Notes: a model not told the origin generated them from the sequence alone. Positions 4,648 to 10,928 are shown, counted from the stretch's first letter. The stretch: DNA of 10,928 nt from Candidatus Woesearchaeota archaeon (GCA_018302915.1 JAGVZB010000014.1:1-10928), one strand, 5' to 3'. Translations and numbers: made by a program.

Positions 4648-5802
4648 TTATATTATGAACGAGAATATCCACATTATCAATTTCACAAGATAAGGCAAAA
4701 GATTTATCACTATCAATCCCAAAACAAAGAAGCTTATGTATTTCCAAAATGTCTTTATTTTATTTTCATCTTTGGTGAAATAAGACAATCCAACCATCAG
4801 CATTTTTCCCCCGTCAACAGGCCCCAATGGAAGCAGATTAAACAGCCCGACGCCAAATGATATTATCCATAACCATCTCAGCAATTCTATGAACCATCCA
4901 AAAAATGAAGTTCCTAAATTTTTATTTTTGTAATCCCTAATTTGAGTTGCTTGTATCCCTATCAAATTATTTCCATCTTCCCTTATTGGATTTATTGTAT
5001 AATCACCCCTGTCTGTATTAAGGACAAATTCATCTTCATTATTTTTTATGAATTCCAAAAATTCATCTGAAGATTTTACTTCATAACTATTTACACCATA
5101 AACAATAGAGCCCGGCTGCACCCCTGAAATGTTTGCAGGATAATTGGATATGGTGCTTATTATTATTATTCCTGAATTTTCAGTTAAAGACTGCTGTATC
5201 GGCATGAATATCAACAACATCAGCAGCAAGACAACAAAAGCAAGAACTATATTTGAAAAAGGACCTGCAGAAAGAATTGATAACTGCGCCTTCCTGCTTT
5301 TCTTCTCCATCTGCTTTTCATCCGGCTCCACAAATGCAGCAGGTATCGGCCCAAGAAATGCAAAACCAGAAGACTTAATCTTAATCCTGTTCAACCTTGC
5401 AAATATCCCGTGGCTGAACTCATGAACCAATGCTACAATGAATATTATTATTATCCAATGCATGAAACTCAACACCGGAAGCAACGGAGAAACTTTTATC
5501 CCGGGCAATACAGGAACCAACCCCGGCTGTGCAGCAGGCTGAATTACAAGCTTGATGGTAGTCTGAATCAGCAAAACAAGCATTGTTATCATTCCAATAA
5601 ATCCTACTATTATTCCTGTTATCCCAATAACCTTCAACAGCCTAGGACAAAACATGGACATCTTATCCATCAATTTCAAACCAAACCTAGTCCTGTAAAG
5701 AAAAAATATTTTTCCCTGAACATCAAATTTTTTCTTGTTTGTAAGATAAAAAATGTAAACAATCAGGAAGAACATCAATAATAAAATTAAATCCCAGTTC
5801 AT
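4648..5802 (-). CDS. Site-2-protease-like membrane metalloprotease (M50) with PDZ domain
   Basis: The 384-residue integral membrane protein has an N-terminal hydrophobic helix (residues 4-20), a second at about 58-88, then the zinc motif HEFSH (127-131) in a membrane helix. SAGPFSNI (178-185) and NLLPLGPVDGGK (322-333, with the metal-binding Asp330) complete the M50 active-site signature. A PDZ-like domain occupies about 205-290 (GVQPGSIVYGVN). Hydrophobic helices finish the C-terminus. Such enzymes cut membrane-spanning substrates within the bilayer, in signalling or membrane protein quality control; the substrate is unknown. Its ATG overlaps the L40e stop in ATGA, so it is co-translated with translation genes. 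Confidence 0.93.
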   Translation of the reverse strand: MNWDLILLLMFFLIVYIFYLTNKKKFDVQGKIFFLYRTRFGLKLMDKMSMFCPRLLKVIGITGIIVGFIGMITMLVLLIQTTIKLVIQPAAQPGLVPVLPGIKVSPLLPVLSFMHWIIIIFIVALVHEFSHGIFARLNRIKIKSSGFAFLGPIPAAFVEPDEKQMEKKSRKAQLSILSAGPFSNIVLAFVVLLLMLLIFMPIQQSLTENSGIIIISTISNYPANISGVQPGSIVYGVNSYEVKSSDEFLEFIKNNEDEFVLNTDRGDYTINPIREDGNNLIGIQATQIRDYKNKNLGTSFFGWFIELLRWLWIISFGVGLFNLLPLGPVDGGKMLMVGLSYFTKDENKIKTFWKYISFFVLGLIVINLLPYLVKLIMWIFSFII

Positions 5803-5960
5803 TTTTTTCTGGCTGGTCTCAATGCCTTACTTCCGCATTTCCTGCATGAAATCTTTTTCTGAATTACTTTCTGTGGCTGAGCCCTCTGTTTACTCTTGCA
5901 TTTCCTGCATACAAAAATGTTTTTATATAATCTTGCATGAGCTTCCGGGAATTTTACCAT
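5799..5960 (-). CDS. rpl40e: Ribosomal protein L40e
   Basis: A 53-residue frame beginning MVKFPEAHARLYKN and carrying a four-cysteine zinc ribbon: C18-C21 (VCRKC) and C39-C42 (CRKCGSKALRPARKK). The FPEA start, the CRKCG motif and the basic C-terminus match archaeal L40e of the large ribosomal subunit, and the size is as expected. The loop between the Cys pairs is Lys/Gln-rich. It starts immediately after the eIF5A stop (no gap) and ends in a TGA overlapping the protease ATG, which makes it a central link of a tightly coupled operon. Confidence 0.92.
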   Translation of the reverse strand: MVKFPEAHARLYKNIFVCRKCKSKQRAQPQKVIQKKISCRKCGSKALRPARKK

Positions 5961-6359
5961 TTATTTCACCTGTTTCATAACCTTTTCACCAAGAATTTTC
6001 CAGTAAACTATCTCCTTGCCCTCATGAACCTGTGATTTCAATTCATCTGGAATCTTCAAGTCAAAATTTTCATATGTATCCATATCCATTAAATTTACAA
6101 CATCATTATTTATTGACAAAACCTGCGCTGAATGCTTTGTAATTATAGGGACACTGATCTTGTCATGCGATGGAGCCACTATTATCTTCTTCTGGTCCCC
6201 CATCATTGTAATTGCCTCAACCCTGCATTTGGCATGACCATGCTTTCCGGGACGGGAAGTCTGCACATCCTTAACAGTACAAGCCAAACCATCAATTATG
6301 ACATAATTCCCTTTTTTTAAGGAACCAACATGCGTTTGTTTTTTATCACCTTCATCCAT
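5961..6359 (-). CDS. eif5a: Translation factor aIF5A (hypusine-containing)
   Basis: The 132-residue product is the archaeal eIF5A/aIF5A, which binds the ribosome and relieves stalling, notably at proline runs. The N-terminal SH3-like domain contains the hypusination loop TSRPGKHGHAK, in which K39 is the modified lysine. The second OB-fold domain covers about residues 72-132 (SVPIITKHSAQVL to the C-terminus). Length is normal for archaea. It is the first gene of a minus-strand operon (eIF5A > L40e > M50 protease > TatD), with a TATA-like box 27 nt upstream and no leader. No deoxyhypusine synthase gene is in this window. Confidence 0.96.
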   Translation of the reverse strand: MDEGDKKQTHVGSLKKGNYVIIDGLACTVKDVQTSRPGKHGHAKCRVEAITMMGDQKKIIVAPSHDKISVPIITKHSAQVLSINNDVVNLMDMDTYENFDLKIPDELKSQVHEGKEIVYWKILGEKVMKQVK

Positions 6360-6378
6360 AAGGTAAAAAGAACCGATA

Positions 6379-6391
6379 TAATTTATAAATA
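6379..6391 (-). promoter_or_regulatory. TATA-like box of the eIF5A operon
   Basis: TATTTATAAATT on the minus strand is centred about 27 nt upstream of the eIF5A ATG at 6359, so a leaderless message covering four genes is likely. Confidence 0.55.
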
Positions 6392-6398
6392 TTGTGTT

Positions 6399-6764
6399 TT
6401 AAAATTTCTTCAGAGTTTTTTTCAGGGAACCTTTCACTTTTTTATCTGCTGTTTTTTTTACTTTGGTTTTCTTTGCCTCGTTCTCCAACTCCTTGAGAAT
6501 ATCTTCCGGTTTTTTCTCCGTTAATTTCAACAGCCTTTCATTCAAATCCTTAATGGTTCCTTCCAAGAATTTTATTTTCAATTCCAAACTGAAAATATGC
6601 CTGCTTAAGTTTGCTATTGCAATCCACAGCTGTGCATTTGCCGGATTCTTTGCCTTAGAAAAAGCACTTCTAAACTTGTTTGACTCCTTGACCTGCAAAT
6701 CAAGATACTCCTTAATTATTGGATCAACATTTTTTCTCCACGGCATTTTCTTAACCTCACTCAT
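6399..6764 (-). CDS. Coiled-coil hypothetical protein with Lys-rich tail, 121 aa
   Basis: The 121-residue product is soluble. It begins MSEVKKMPWRKNVDPIIKEY, has a helical segment (about residues 18-60) including NAQLWIAIANLSRHIFSLE, then a coiled coil (about 60-95, LEGTIKDLNERLLKLTEKK). The last 25 residues are a Lys-rich tail (KKTKVKKTADKKVKGS). Coiled coil plus basic tail suggests oligomerisation and nucleic-acid or ribosome contact, but no family is recognised. It has its own TATA-like box 23 nt upstream of the ATG, is divergent from the FKBP gene, and lies just upstream of the eIF5A operon on the same strand with 39 nt between them. Confidence 0.85.
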   Translation of the reverse strand: MSEVKKMPWRKNVDPIIKEYLDLQVKESNKFRSAFSKAKNPANAQLWIAIANLSRHIFSLELKIKFLEGTIKDLNERLLKLTEKKPEDILKELENEAKKTKVKKTADKKVKGSLKKTLKKF

Positions 6765-6780
6765 AATTTGTCAAATTACT

Positions 6781-6792
6781 TTAAATATTTTT
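6781..6792 (-). promoter_or_regulatory. TATA-like box for the 121-aa coiled-coil gene
   Basis: AAAAATATTTAA on the minus strand is centred about 23 nt upstream of the ATG at 6764. Confidence 0.45.
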
Positions 6793-6823
6793 CCATTCTA
6801 AAGTGGTTATAATATTAATACAA

Positions 6824-6836
6824 ACTTTTAAATAAA
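6824..6836 (+). promoter_or_regulatory. TATA-like box for the FKBP gene
   Basis: CTTTTAAATAAA is centred about 26 nt upstream of the ATG at 6857. It is separate from the minus-strand box at 6781-6792, so this divergent pair uses two boxes. Confidence 0.45.
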
Positions 6837-6856
6837 CAACCAGAAAATTCATTAAA

Positions 6857-7495
6857 ATGCTAAAAGAAAATGATTTCATTGAGATGGATTATGTAGCGAG
6901 AATAAAAGGCAATGGAATATTTGACCTGACAAAAGAGGACATTGCAAAGGAGAACAAGATTTACAACAACGATTTTAGGTATAAACCAGTGATAGTATGC
7001 ATAGGAAAAGGGGACATTCTAAGAGGATTGGACAATAAATTAATTGGAAAAGACATCGGCAAACACAAGATAGAGCTAACACCTGAGGAAGGATTTGGAA
7101 AGAAAGATGGCAAACTAATAAAGCTTGTGCCAACAAAGGAATTTACAAAGCAAAACATAAAACCCATTCCCGGAATGCAGATGAATCTCGACGGTTTCAT
7201 GGGAAAAATAATATCCGTCACCGGCGGAAGAACATTGGTTGACTTCAACAACCCGCTATCCGGAAAAGAACTGGAATATGAAGTGGAAATCAAAAGAAAA
7301 GTCACGGACAAAAAAGAGCAATTACAGGGCTTTCTCGGCATATTATTCAATGATTCAAAGGTTGAACTTAACAATGACGAAGCGATAATAGAAGTAAAAG
7401 AACTGAATGAAAACATGAAGAAAGAGCTTGAAAAAGAGATCATGGAAAGAATCAAAATCAAAAAAGTAACATTTAAAATAAATAATGAAAAATAA
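6857..7495 (+). CDS. FKBP/SlyD-type peptidyl-prolyl isomerase
   Basis: The 212-residue product has the archaeal FKBP/SlyD layout. The first FKBP half covers about residues 5-85 (DFIEMDYVARIKGNGIFDLT, with FD at 22-23; IGKGDILRGLDNKLIGKDIG at 49-68; TPEEGFGKKDGKLI at 75-88). An insert-in-flap chaperone domain occupies about 88-131 (VPTKEF ... GMQMNLDGFMGKIISVTGGRTLVDF), and the FKBP fold closes with NPLSGKELEYEVEI (132-145). Such enzymes catalyse prolyl isomerisation and hold unfolded chains. A C-terminal extension of about 65 charged residues follows, as in the longer archaeal FKBPs. No signal peptide, so cytosolic. It is a single-gene unit between two TATA-like boxes. Confidence 0.93.
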   Translation: MLKENDFIEMDYVARIKGNGIFDLTKEDIAKENKIYNNDFRYKPVIVCIGKGDILRGLDNKLIGKDIGKHKIELTPEEGFGKKDGKLIKLVPTKEFTKQNIKPIPGMQMNLDGFMGKIISVTGGRTLVDFNNPLSGKELEYEVEIKRKVTDKKEQLQGFLGILFNDSKVELNNDEAIIEVKELNENMKKELEKEIMERIKIKKVTFKINNEK

Positions 7496-7512
7496 TCATT
7501 TTAGAATGAAAT

Positions 7513-7524
7513 ACTTTAAATAAT
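7513..7524 (+). promoter_or_regulatory. TATA-like box for ftsZ
   Basis: CTTTAAATAAT is centred 21 nt before the first ATG (7539) and 27 nt before the second ATG (7545). The latter spacing is closer to that of the neighbours and leaves a two-residue uncertainty in the start. Confidence 0.45.
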
Positions 7525-7538
7525 AGTTAAAGACTTTT

Positions 7539-8666
7539 ATGGCTATGGAGTCTATAATAAACAGAGCTGCTCACAGGGCAACCACAAGTTTAAGTTTCAA
7601 AAAAGAGGTTCAAAGGACTTCTGCTATTGATGAAGAGCTTGAAAAGCTTCTGGCAACACAAAAAGCCAAGATAAAGGTCGTTGGTACCGGAGGAGCAGGG
7701 AACAATACCATCAACAGGATGACCGAGATAGGTATAACTGGAGCTGAAACAATAGCTATCAATACTGATGCCCAGGATCTACTATATACAAATGCAGATG
7801 TAAAGATTTTAATCGGGAAAGAAGTAACTGGTGGTTTAGGAGCTGGTTCTGTTCCAAAAGTCGGTGAGGAAGCTGCAAAAGAATCCGAATCTGACATAAA
7901 GAAGTCCATTCAGGGTGCTGACATGGTTTTCATAACCTGCGGCCTTGGTGGGGGAACAGGAACCGGAAGCGCTCCTGTCATCGCTGACATAGCAAAAAAA
8001 CAAAACTGCCTTACTGTAGGCGTTGTTACTATTCCTTTCGCAATGGAAGGCCACAGAAGATATGAAAATGCAATAATCGGCCTTGAGAAACTAGAAAATA
8101 TTGTTGATACACTAATTGTCATACCAAATGACAAGCTGCTTGAATTGGCACCTGACCTGCCATTGCATACCGCATTCAAGATTGCCGACGAGATATTAAC
8201 CAATGCCGTAAAAGGTATTGCTGAACTTGTAACCAAAGCAGGATTGGTCAATTTAGACTTCGCAGACATAAAGACAGTGATGTCCAATGGAGGGGTTGCA
8301 ATGATTGGTGTCGGTGAATCAGATACGGCAAACAGGGCTGTTGAGGCTGTGGAAAAGGCAATAAGCAACCCAATACTTGATGTTGACATCTCTGGGGCAA
8401 ATGGTGCACTGATAAATGTTGCAGGCGGCCCTGACATGACATTAGATGAAGCAAGAAAAGTGGTAGAAACCATTTCAACAAAGCTTGATGACGATGCAAG
8501 GATAATATGGGGGGCAAGCATAAGCGAAGACCTGGAAAATACAATAAGGACAATGCTCATAGTAACAGGTGTAAGTTCCCCGCAGATATTCGGCCCAAGG
8601 AAAACAACTTCAACAAAAAGAAAGAGGGAAATCGAGAATGAACTTGGAATAGAGTTCGTTGATTAA
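7539..8666 (+). CDS. ftsZ: Cell division GTPase FtsZ
   Basis: The 375-residue product is a full-length archaeal FtsZ. The GTP-binding N-domain has GTGGAGNN (49-56), the NTDAQDL segment (76-82) and the tubulin signature [10 protein letters not shown] (137-146). The T7 loop [13 protein letters not shown] (238-250) supplies the catalytic Asp residues for the next subunit. The C-domain runs to about residue 345. A short basic linker ([11 protein letters not shown]) leads to a C-terminal tail ELGIEFVD, similar to the conserved FtsZ1 tails that bind membrane anchors. The N-terminal 35 residues before the first strand are extended and polar. It polymerises at mid-cell to form the division ring. It precedes secE-spt5-L11, a common archaeal neighbourhood, but has its own TATA-like box, and a T-run lies between it and secE. 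Confidence 0.98.
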   Translation: MAMESIINRAAHRATTSLSFKKEVQRTSAIDEELEKLLATQKAKIKVVGTGGAGNNTINRMTEIGITGAETIAINTDAQDLLYTNADVKILIGKEVTGGLGAGSVPKVGEEAAKESESDIKKSIQGADMVFITCGLGGGTGTGSAPVIADIAKKQNCLTVGVVTIPFAMEGHRRYENAIIGLEKLENIVDTLIVIPNDKLLELAPDLPLHTAFKIADEILTNAVKGIAELVTKAGLVNLDFADIKTVMSNGGVAMIGVGESDTANRAVEAVEKAISNPILDVDISGANGALINVAGGPDMTLDEARKVVETISTKLDDDARIIWGASISEDLENTIRTMLIVTGVSSPQIFGPRKTTSTKRKREIENELGIEFVD

Positions 8667-8682
8667 TACATTGATTAATAAC

Positions 8683-8692
8683 ATTTATAAAG
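8683..8692 (+). promoter_or_regulatory. TATA-like box of the secE-spt5-L11 unit
   Basis: ATTTATAAAG is centred 26 nt upstream of the secE ATG at 8714. A T-run directly after it (8694-8701) could also end ftsZ transcripts, so promoter and terminator are packed together. Confidence 0.55.
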
Positions 8693-8713
8693 CCTTTTTT
8701 TATTTCTCAAATT

Positions 8714-8905
8714 ATGATTAGCAAATTGTGGTTCAAGCTAAAAACTTTTTTCGTGGAAAGCAAAAGAGTTTTTAAAATAACAAAGAAACCAAGCAATGAG
8801 GAATTCAAAACAATAGTCAAGGTCACTGCAATAGGGGTAGTTTTAATAGGGCTGCTTGGTGCAATGATACAGATAGGATTTCACCTTATGAATCTATTTG
8901 ATTAA
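8714..8905 (+). CDS. secE: Preprotein translocase subunit SecE/Sec61-gamma
   Basis: The 63-residue single-pass membrane protein has an amphipathic N-terminal helix (LWFKLKTFFVESKRVFKI), the family hinge motif TKKPSNEEFKTIVKVT (residues 23-38), and one transmembrane helix at about 34-57. This is the small essential clamp around SecY in the archaeal translocon. Size and motif order match Sec61-gamma. SecY itself is elsewhere. It is the first gene of a unit with spt5 (one nt gap) and L11. Confidence 0.95.
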   Translation: MISKLWFKLKTFFVESKRVFKITKKPSNEEFKTIVKVTAIGVVLIGLLGAMIQIGFHLMNLFD

Positions 8906-8906
8906 A

Positions 8907-9365
8907 ATGAGCGAGATATACACATTAAAAACAACTGCAAACAGGGAAGAGCAGGTTCTTGATTTTGTAGTCAACAACATAAAGAAAAAAGGACTTAATG
9001 TTTATTCTGCATTTCATCCGCATGGAATGAGAGGTTATATTTTCATAGAATCAGAAAACAAGGATGAAGCGCAAAAATCCTACCAAGGCGTTCCATATGC
9101 AAAAGGACTGTTAAGGGCTCCTGTAAGCTACCAGGAAATTGAGCACATGCTTGAGCAGGCCAAAGCACAGGTCAACATCCAAAACAAGGATATAGTTGAA
9201 ATTATTTCAGGCCCTTTCAAGGGAGAGAAAGCAAGAGTTACAAGAATAGACCAGCAGAAAGAGGAAATCGTCCTCGAACTGCTTGAATCTGCAGTACCAA
9301 TACCAATAACGGTCAAATTAGATTCCGTAAAAGTAATAAGAAGAGACACTGAAGAAAATGAGTAA
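8907..9365 (+). CDS. spt5: Transcription elongation factor Spt5 (NusG homologue)
   Basis: The 152-residue product has an NGN domain (about 1-85; IYTLKTTANREEQV start, MRGYIFIE at 41-48, GVPYAKGLLRAP at 61-72) and a KOW domain (about 92-148, DIVEIISGPFKGEKARVTRID). This is the archaeal Spt5, which with Spt4 closes the polymerase clamp and aids processivity; it is universal. The ATG at 8907 is one nt after the secE stop; an upstream TTG at 8898 would start inside secE and is not needed. Its 3' end overlaps the L11 start by 8 nt. Confidence 0.96.
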   Translation: MSEIYTLKTTANREEQVLDFVVNNIKKKGLNVYSAFHPHGMRGYIFIESENKDEAQKSYQGVPYAKGLLRAPVSYQEIEHMLEQAKAQVNIQNKDIVEIISGPFKGEKARVTRIDQQKEEIVLELLESAVPIPITVKLDSVKVIRRDTEENE

Positions 9366-10014
9366 AAAAGAAACCATCGAGATATTAATAGAAGGCGGAA
9401 AAGCCAAGGCAGATGCCTCATTGGCACAGAAACTTGGACCAATGAAAATAAACATACAGGATGTTCTCAAGACAGTAAATGAAAAAACAGATTCGTTCAA
9501 GGGAATGAAGGTACCAGTTCAAGTTATTGTTGATCCAAAGACAAAAGAATTTGAAATCTCCGTGGGAACACCACCCATATCTGAATTAATAAAGAAGGAA
9601 CTGAACCTGCAGAAAGGAAGCTCCTTTCCAAACAAGGACAAAGTTGCAAACATAGGAATAGAACAGGCAATAAAAATTGCAAAGATGAAAGAATCAAGCA
9701 TACTTCACAATTCTTTAAAATCCGTGGTGAAGACAGTGATAGGAAGCTGTAATGCCTTGGGTATACTTGTTGAAGGCAAGGAAGCAAAAGACATAAACAA
9801 AGAAATAGATTCAGGAAGATACAACAAGGAAATTAATGAAACCAGAATATCGGTCAGCGAAGAAAAAAGAAAAACACTGCAGGAACAACTGGAAGCATTC
9901 AAGAAACAATATGCCGGGGAAGTTGAAATCCTAAGGGCAAAGATGAAAGAAAAAGCTGAAGCTGTAGCAGCAGAGAAGAAAGAGAGCGAAGAGAAGAAAG
10001 AAGAGAAAAAATAA
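9358..10014 (+). CDS. rpl11: Ribosomal protein L11 (uL11) with C-terminal coiled-coil extension
   Basis: Residues about 1-155 are a standard uL11. The N-terminal domain has a Gly-rich loop and the proline helix (ADASLAQKLGPMKINI, 18-33). The C-terminal domain carries the rRNA-binding helix and the NALGILVEGKEAKDINKEI segment (132-150). uL11 forms the base of the factor-binding stalk and GTPase centre. Archaeal L11 is usually about 160 residues; this one is 218. The extra 60 (from about 158) are a charged coiled coil ending in a Glu/Lys-rich tail (EEKKEEKK). Its start overlaps spt5 by 8 nt. The usual downstream neighbours L1, L10 and L12 are absent; a tRNA gene follows instead. Confidence 0.96.
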   Translation: MSKKETIEILIEGGKAKADASLAQKLGPMKINIQDVLKTVNEKTDSFKGMKVPVQVIVDPKTKEFEISVGTPPISELIKKELNLQKGSSFPNKDKVANIGIEQAIKIAKMKESSILHNSLKSVVKTVIGSCNALGILVEGKEAKDINKEIDSGRYNKEINETRISVSEEKRKTLQEQLEAFKKQYAGEVEILRAKMKEKAEAVAAEKKESEEKKEEKK

Positions 10015-10015
10015 G

Positions 10016-10026
10016 TTTTATAAACT
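10016..10026 (+). promoter_or_regulatory. TATA-like box for tRNA-Pro
   Basis: TTTTATAAAC begins two nt after the L11 stop and is centred about 30 nt upstream of the tRNA 5' end at 10051, a good spacing for a short 5' leader. Confidence 0.55.
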
Positions 10027-10050
10027 GACTTTCTTATGTTATTTTTTATC

Positions 10051-10154
10051 GGGGCTATGGTCTAACCTGGCTATGATTGATGGTTTGGGACCATCCGATC
10101 CCGGAATTACTAAAAAAAATTTAGTAATGGGAAATTCAAATCCGGGTAGCCCCA
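10051..10154 (+). tRNA. tRNA-Pro(UGG) with a 30-nt intron in the T-arm
   Basis: GGGGCTA (10051-10057) pairs perfectly with TAGCCCC (10147-10153); A10154 is the discriminator and no CCA is encoded. The anticodon stem GATGG/CCATC (10079-10083/10091-10095) closes a 7-nt loop with anticodon TGG at 10086-10088, reading proline. The D-arm is short, with GG at 10069-10070. The T-stem CCCGG (10100-10104) is separated from the T-loop TTCAAAT (10135-10141) and its partner CCGGG by a 30-nt insert. Removing 10105-10134 restores a perfect T-arm and a 74-nt mature tRNA. The insert forms a bulge-helix-bulge, so this is an archaeal intron at a non-canonical position (53/54). Confidence 0.93.
10105..10134 (+). 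other. Intron of tRNA-Pro (bulge-helix-bulge)
   Basis: A 9-bp inner stem ATTACTAAA/TTTAGTAAT (10106-10114/10120-10128) with an AAAAA loop is followed by a 4-bp helix TCCC/GGGA (10099-10102/10129-10132). Three-nt bulges are GGA (10103-10105) and AAT (10133-10135). The archaeal splicing endonuclease cuts after the second bulge base; doing so here leaves an exact mature T-arm. Confidence 0.88.
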
Positions 10155-10193
10155 TTTAAACTTTTTAGAAAAGTTTACAAAAACCATAAGAAA

Positions 10194-10204
10194 CATTTAT
10201 AAAA
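10194..10204 (+). promoter_or_regulatory. TATA-like box of the L37Ae-rpoP-prefoldin unit
   Basis: CATTTATAAAA is centred about 34 nt upstream of the L37Ae ATG at 10233, giving a leader of several nt. A T5 run at 10162-10166 may end the tRNA transcript before it. Confidence 0.45.
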
Positions 10205-10232
10205 CCTATTACAAGAAAATTTAAATATTAAA

Positions 10233-10445
10233 ATGGCAACAAAAAAAGTAGGCACTACAGGAAGATTCGGCGTAAGATACGGAAGAACGCTGAGGAAAAG
10301 GGTTGCAGAGATTGAAGGAAAGATGAAGCAATGGCATAAATGCCCTTACTGCAACAAAAAAAGAGTAAAAAGAATTTTTACCGGCGTCTGGCAATGCAGA
10401 AGCTGCAAGGCAAAATTCACAGGCAAAGCTTACCTACCAAAATAA
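10233..10445 (+). CDS. rpl37ae: Ribosomal protein L37Ae (eL43)
   Basis: The 70-residue product starts ATKKVGTTGRFGVRYG, the typical N-terminus of archaeal L37Ae, and carries a zinc ribbon with C37-C40 (CPYC) and C55-C58 (CRSC), then KFTGKAYLP. It is a large-subunit protein of normal to slightly short length. It begins the L37Ae-rpoP-prefoldin beta block, which is conserved in many archaea; the rpoP ATG follows one nt after its stop. Confidence 0.95.
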   Translation: MATKKVGTTGRFGVRYGRTLRKRVAEIEGKMKQWHKCPYCNKKRVKRIFTGVWQCRSCKAKFTGKAYLPK

Positions 10446-10446
10446 A

Positions 10447-10584
10447 ATGGCACTACACAAATGTTTTGAATGCGACAAGGAAATAAAAGCTGAATATATA
10501 AAGAAAAAAATAAGATGCCCTTACTGCGGTTCTAAGATAATATACAAGCCAAGAGTTGTCAATTCAAAGGTTAAAGCAGAATGA
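10447..10584 (+). CDS. rpoP: DNA-directed RNA polymerase subunit P (Rpb12-like)
   Basis: A 45-residue frame encodes a small zinc-ribbon protein: HKCFECDKEI (C6, C9) and IRCPYCGSKIIYKPR (C24, C27). The RCPYCGS(K/R)I(I/L)YK motif is diagnostic for archaeal RpoP/Rpb12, which stabilises the polymerase assembly platform with subunits D, L and N. The usual length is about 45-50. It starts one nt after L37Ae and its TGA overlaps the prefoldin ATG in ATGA. Confidence 0.95.
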   Translation: MALHKCFECDKEIKAEYIKKKIRCPYCGSKIIYKPRVVNSKVKAE

Positions 10585-10904
10585 ACAAAGAAACAGAAAA
10601 AAAAATCCAACAATTGCAGTTGATAGAACAAAACCTTCATAATATCATAATGCAAAAACAAGCCTTTCAGATGCAGCTGGCAGAAGATGAGAATGCAATG
10701 AAAGAGCTGGATAAAACAAGTAAAAATGCCTACAAAATCATCGGGACAATAATGGTGAGCTCCAGCAGGGAAGAATTAAAAAAAGAATTAAAGGAGCAAA
10801 AGGATATCCTTGACTTAAGGATCAAGAGTCTGGAGAAGCAGGAGAATAATTTCAAGGAAAAAGCCGAAGAAATTCAGAAGGAAGTCATGAAGGACATAAA
10901 ATGA
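10581..10904 (+). CDS. pfdB: Prefoldin subunit beta
   Basis: The 107-residue product has the prefoldin beta form: an N-terminal coiled-coil helix (residues 1-45, KIQQLQLIEQNLHNIIMQKQ), a short beta hairpin core (NAYKIIGTIMVSSSREEL, 49-66), then the return coiled coil (67-105). Four beta and two alpha subunits form a jellyfish-shaped holdase passing chains to the thermosome. Slightly short for the family (about 115-120), but complete. Its start overlaps rpoP by four nt, and its stop overlaps the next ORF by ATGA. Confidence 0.92.
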   Translation: MNKETEKKIQQLQLIEQNLHNIIMQKQAFQMQLAEDENAMKELDKTSKNAYKIIGTIMVSSSREELKKELKEQKDILDLRIKSLEKQENNFKEKAEEIQKEVMKDIK

Positions 10905-10928
10905 GTGACCAATTAAACAATGTAAAAG
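10901..10928 (+). CDS. Start of an unidentified gene, truncated by window end
   Basis: An ATG at 10901 overlaps the prefoldin stop (ATGA) and opens a frame with nine visible codons (MSDQLNNVK). Translational coupling suggests it belongs to the same unit. Too short to identify. Confidence 0.5.

Noticed and set aside
6961..7461. Minus-strand 166-codon open frame
   Set aside because: It is the shadow of the FKBP gene and is Ser/Phe/Pro-rich as expected from reversed Lys/Glu codons.
7910..8560. Minus-strand 216-codon open frame
   Set aside because: It is the complement of ftsZ, whose motifs are unmistakable; the antisense product has no recognisable pattern.
10105..10134. Interpretation of the insert as a long variable arm or tRNA pseudogene
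   Set aside because: The insert lies between T-stem and T-loop, not in the variable region, and its removal by bulge-helix-bulge rules gives a fully paired tRNA.

Overview
The window reads as a stretch of an AT-rich archaeal chromosome, most probably from a small-genome DPANN-type lineage (Woesearchaeota/Pacearchaeota-like). The lineage is an inference. The archaeal assignment is firm: aIF5A, L40e, L37Ae, Rpb12/RpoP, prefoldin beta, Sec61-gamma-type SecE, Spt5, Orc1/Cdc6 and FtsZ all sit together, TATA-like boxes lie mostly 23-27 nt before start codons (so most messages look leaderless), and a tRNA gene carries a bulge-helix-bulge intron.

Left part (1-1770, minus strand): an exported coiled-coil protein cut by the window edge; a translationally coupled pair of a 32-aa basic peptide and a 147-aa winged-helix-like protein; and a 108-aa unknown. 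The unknown is divergent from a 118-aa protein on the plus strand that resembles a CARF/Rossmann ligand-sensing domain, and one TATA-like stretch seems to serve both.

Centre left (2213-3893): orc1/cdc6, then a GC-rich inverted repeat and an apparently undescribed cluster of three overlapping mini-genes (44, 38 and 34 aa) with their own promoter. The cluster ends at a perfect 10-bp hairpin followed by T-runs. A second, weaker mini-ORF unit (29 aa and perhaps 13 aa) converges on it from the minus strand.

Centre right (3894-6764, minus strand): a tight operon eIF5A > L40e > site-2-type membrane metalloprotease > TatD nuclease, joined by 0 to 1 nt gaps or ATGA overlaps. It is preceded by a separate 121-aa coiled-coil protein.

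Right part (6857-10928, plus strand): an FKBP/SlyD-type prolyl isomerase, ftsZ, then the classic archaeal secE-spt5-L11 block. A tRNA-Pro(UGG) gene with a 30-nt intron inside the T-arm follows, then L37Ae-rpoP-prefoldin beta and the first codons of another gene. Nearly all identified genes are core information processing, protein export/quality control or cell division. The novelty lies in the small coupled ORFs around orc1, the T-arm tRNA intron and the CARF-like protein.
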